This document shows positions 47,166-48,023 of a stretch of DNA of 48,023 nucleotides, piece by piece. The notes under the pieces were generated by a model. That model did not search any database. It saw only the letters and a program-made list of their open reading frames with translations, and was not told where the DNA came from. The translations under genes and the position numbers were made by a program. Source of the stretch: UBA6398 sp963644855 (lineage in GTDB: Bacteria; Bacteroidota; Bacteroidia; Bacteroidales; Bacteroidaceae); contig CAVIQL010000020.1 in the NCBI GenBank assembly GCA_963644855.1, positions 1 through 48,023 on the forward strand, written 5' to 3'. Every line of letters begins with the position of its first letter. Positions within the stretch are counted from its first letter, which is position 1.

Positions 47166-47614
47166 CGCTTAATCATTATTGTTACTTTCTCCCCCTTCTT
47201 GATGCACTCCGCAATAAGTAACTGCATACGGTTGCACCAATAGCGCGAGTTTTCCACGCGCCCTTTGGTTTTGTTCTCGCCCAACAGTATGCAGCCCTCC
47301 GTATCTGTGGCGGTATTTCCGGGATGTATGCGTATGCCGTCAAAGCCAGGCACGCCTTCAATAAGTGGCAAATTCTTGCCAAAGCGTGGGGAATATGTTA
47401 GGCTAACGCTATACATGCCACTGGGTATTGCCGTCTTGCCTTTTATCTTACGCTTGGCTATCTCTCGCAATGCCATGCCACTAAATAGCCCGCGGTCGGT
47501 ATCTTCGAGGGCATTGCAGTAGGCGCGTCCATCGCCCCATCGTTCCCCATCCACATATACGCGGCTTATAGTGTAGTCCTGCTGTTTATACCTTCGGTCT
47601 ATTGTTATCTCCAT
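47162..47614 (-). CDS. DUF5675-like phage protein, possible wall-active enzyme
   Basis: 150 residues matching the DUF5675 pattern of Bacteroidetes phages: YCNALEDTDRGL, KIKGKTAIPSGMYSVSLTYSPRFGKNLPLIEGVPGFDGIRIHPGNTATDTEGCILLGENKTKGRVENSR. The IHPGNTATDTEGC stretch recalls the His...Gly-Cys active site of L,D-transpeptidase (YkuD) folds, suggesting an activity on peptidoglycan cross-links. Located between holin-like and spanin-like genes with overlaps on both sides, it occupies the usual endolysin position. Catalytic role inferred. Confidence 0.78.
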   Translation of the reverse strand: MEITIDRRYKQQDYTISRVYVDGERWGDGRAYCNALEDTDRGLFSGMALREIAKRKIKGKTAIPSGMYSVSLTYSPRFGKNLPLIEGVPGFDGIRIHPGNTATDTEGCILLGENKTKGRVENSRYWCNRMQLLIAECIKKGEKVTIMIKR

Positions 47615-47843
47615 CGTTCAATATTCTTTTGATTTCACCGAATTTGTAGTTTATTACCATTGCTACGCCGAATATAGATCCAGCATAGACAAAGCATTGC
47701 GCCGCAAACCATAATACACTGTCGGGTATCACGTGCCAATCGTTCATTACCAGCGCAAGAAAGCCCATAACTAACCCCGCCACAAGCATTACCACTGCCG
47801 AGGCGTATTGTATCTTTTCCTTGGTGTCCTTGTTCCAATTCAT
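47586..47843 (-). CDS. Holin-like small membrane protein
   Basis: 85 residues with two transmembrane helices (YASAVVMLVAGLVMGFLALVM and VLWFAAQCFVYAGSIFGVAMVI) separated by a short turn containing NDWHVIPDS, and a basic/charged C-terminal tail (KFGEIKRILNDGDNNRPKV). Size, topology and a 29-nt overlap with the DUF5675-like gene fit a class II holin that opens the inner membrane at lysis. No family recognised with certainty. Confidence 0.65.
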   Translation of the reverse strand: MNWNKDTKEKIQYASAVVMLVAGLVMGFLALVMNDWHVIPDSVLWFAAQCFVYAGSIFGVAMVINYKFGEIKRILNDGDNNRPKV

Positions 47844-47853
47844 AATGCTTATA

Positions 47854-48023
47854 TCATTCTTTTGTTAACTCTGCTGCGTTGACGTTGACCACAGTCCACA
47901 TGCACATTTCGGTTATCGCTTCCCACGCGTCTGAACTTGATGCGCTTGTAAGTACGTCTATCGTGCCATTAAGCGTATCTGTGTCGGATATTGTTCTTGT
48001 GGTGCTATACGGGTCGTCTGTGG
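47854..48023 (-). CDS. Partial phage gene, C-terminal end of an unknown protein
   Basis: Frame open from the right edge to a TGA at 47854-47856; at least 56 residues, ending SSSDAWEAITEMCMWTVVN then VNAAELTKE. It is Thr/Ser/Asp-rich upstream. It precedes the holin-like gene by 10 nt and so belongs to the same minus-strand late operon. I do not recognise it; it might be the end of a structural or fibre-associated protein. Confidence 0.5.
   Translation of the reverse strand, partial: TDDPYSTTRTISDTDTLNGTIDVLTSASSSDAWEAITEMCMWTVVNVNAAELTKE

Larger units (their letters stand above)
44883..48023. mobile_element. Left end of an integrated prophage-like element (continues beyond window)
   Basis: Begins where the putative fabI start is interrupted, carries a tyrosine integrase on plus and a lysis module on minus, and runs off the window. 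The right boundary and the rest of the phage are not visible, so the exact left boundary is an inference. Confidence 0.65.

Overview
The window looks like chromosomal DNA of a member of the order Bacteroidales (Bacteroides / Prevotella / Muribaculaceae relatives). The evidence is the Bacteroidetes-type promoters (TAnnTTTG -7 boxes, some with a TTTG -33 box), the gene order rimP-nusA-infB, the order purH-mreBCD-mrdA-rodA, and the iorA/iorB/paaK cluster. All family assignments come from reading the protein sequences; no database search was run.

Layout. 1-5250: a MATE exporter, then divergent secreted glycosidases (GH27 alpha-galactosidase on minus, GH20 beta-hexosaminidase on plus). 5461-12436: one plus-strand run, rimP-nusA-infB-cvpA-sufB, where sufB stands without sufC/sufD/sufS. 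12437-12979: a convergent spacer with a 22-bp tandem repeat. 12980-19602: a minus-strand operon (iorA-iorB-aminotransferase-two aryl-CoA ligases-ACT protein) for interconverting aromatic amino acids, aryl-pyruvates and aryl-acetates. 20162-26709: single-domain purH, then the rod-shape/elongasome genes mreB, mreC, mreD, mrdA (PBP2) and rodA. 26961-31299: a glycosyltransferase, radC, a NodB-like deacetylase on minus, and class I fumarase.

31464-42305 is a compact 10.8-kb integrative element in the 3' end of a tRNA-Leu(CAA) gene. It has a tyrosine integrase, a short direct-repeat att site at each end, integrase arm-type repeats at both ends, two small DNA-binding proteins, a replication-type pair (DUF6291-like protein plus DnaC-like ATPase), a DUF4406 protein with a DnaA-like C-terminus, and a four-copy palindromic iteron array. 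Its largest gene encodes a 1405-residue phage tape-measure-like protein, yet no capsid, portal, terminase or other tail gene is present. I read it as a candidate phage satellite.

42599-44830 returns to chromosome: mannose-1-phosphate guanylyltransferase and a TetR regulator. At about 44883 a second element begins, apparently inserted six codons into a gene whose start resembles fabI. It carries a tyrosine integrase with one in-frame amber codon and, on the opposite strand, a phage lysis module (holin-like, DUF5675-like, u-spanin-like) that runs off the right edge. It is therefore a partial prophage lying 2.6 kb from the satellite.

Across the chromosomal part, five intergenic spacers carry the same short element: three (two or more visible in the truncated copy) 21-bp units with TGTCnGACA-type palindromes, ending in a GATAT motif. 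No rRNA, CRISPR array or insertion sequence was seen.
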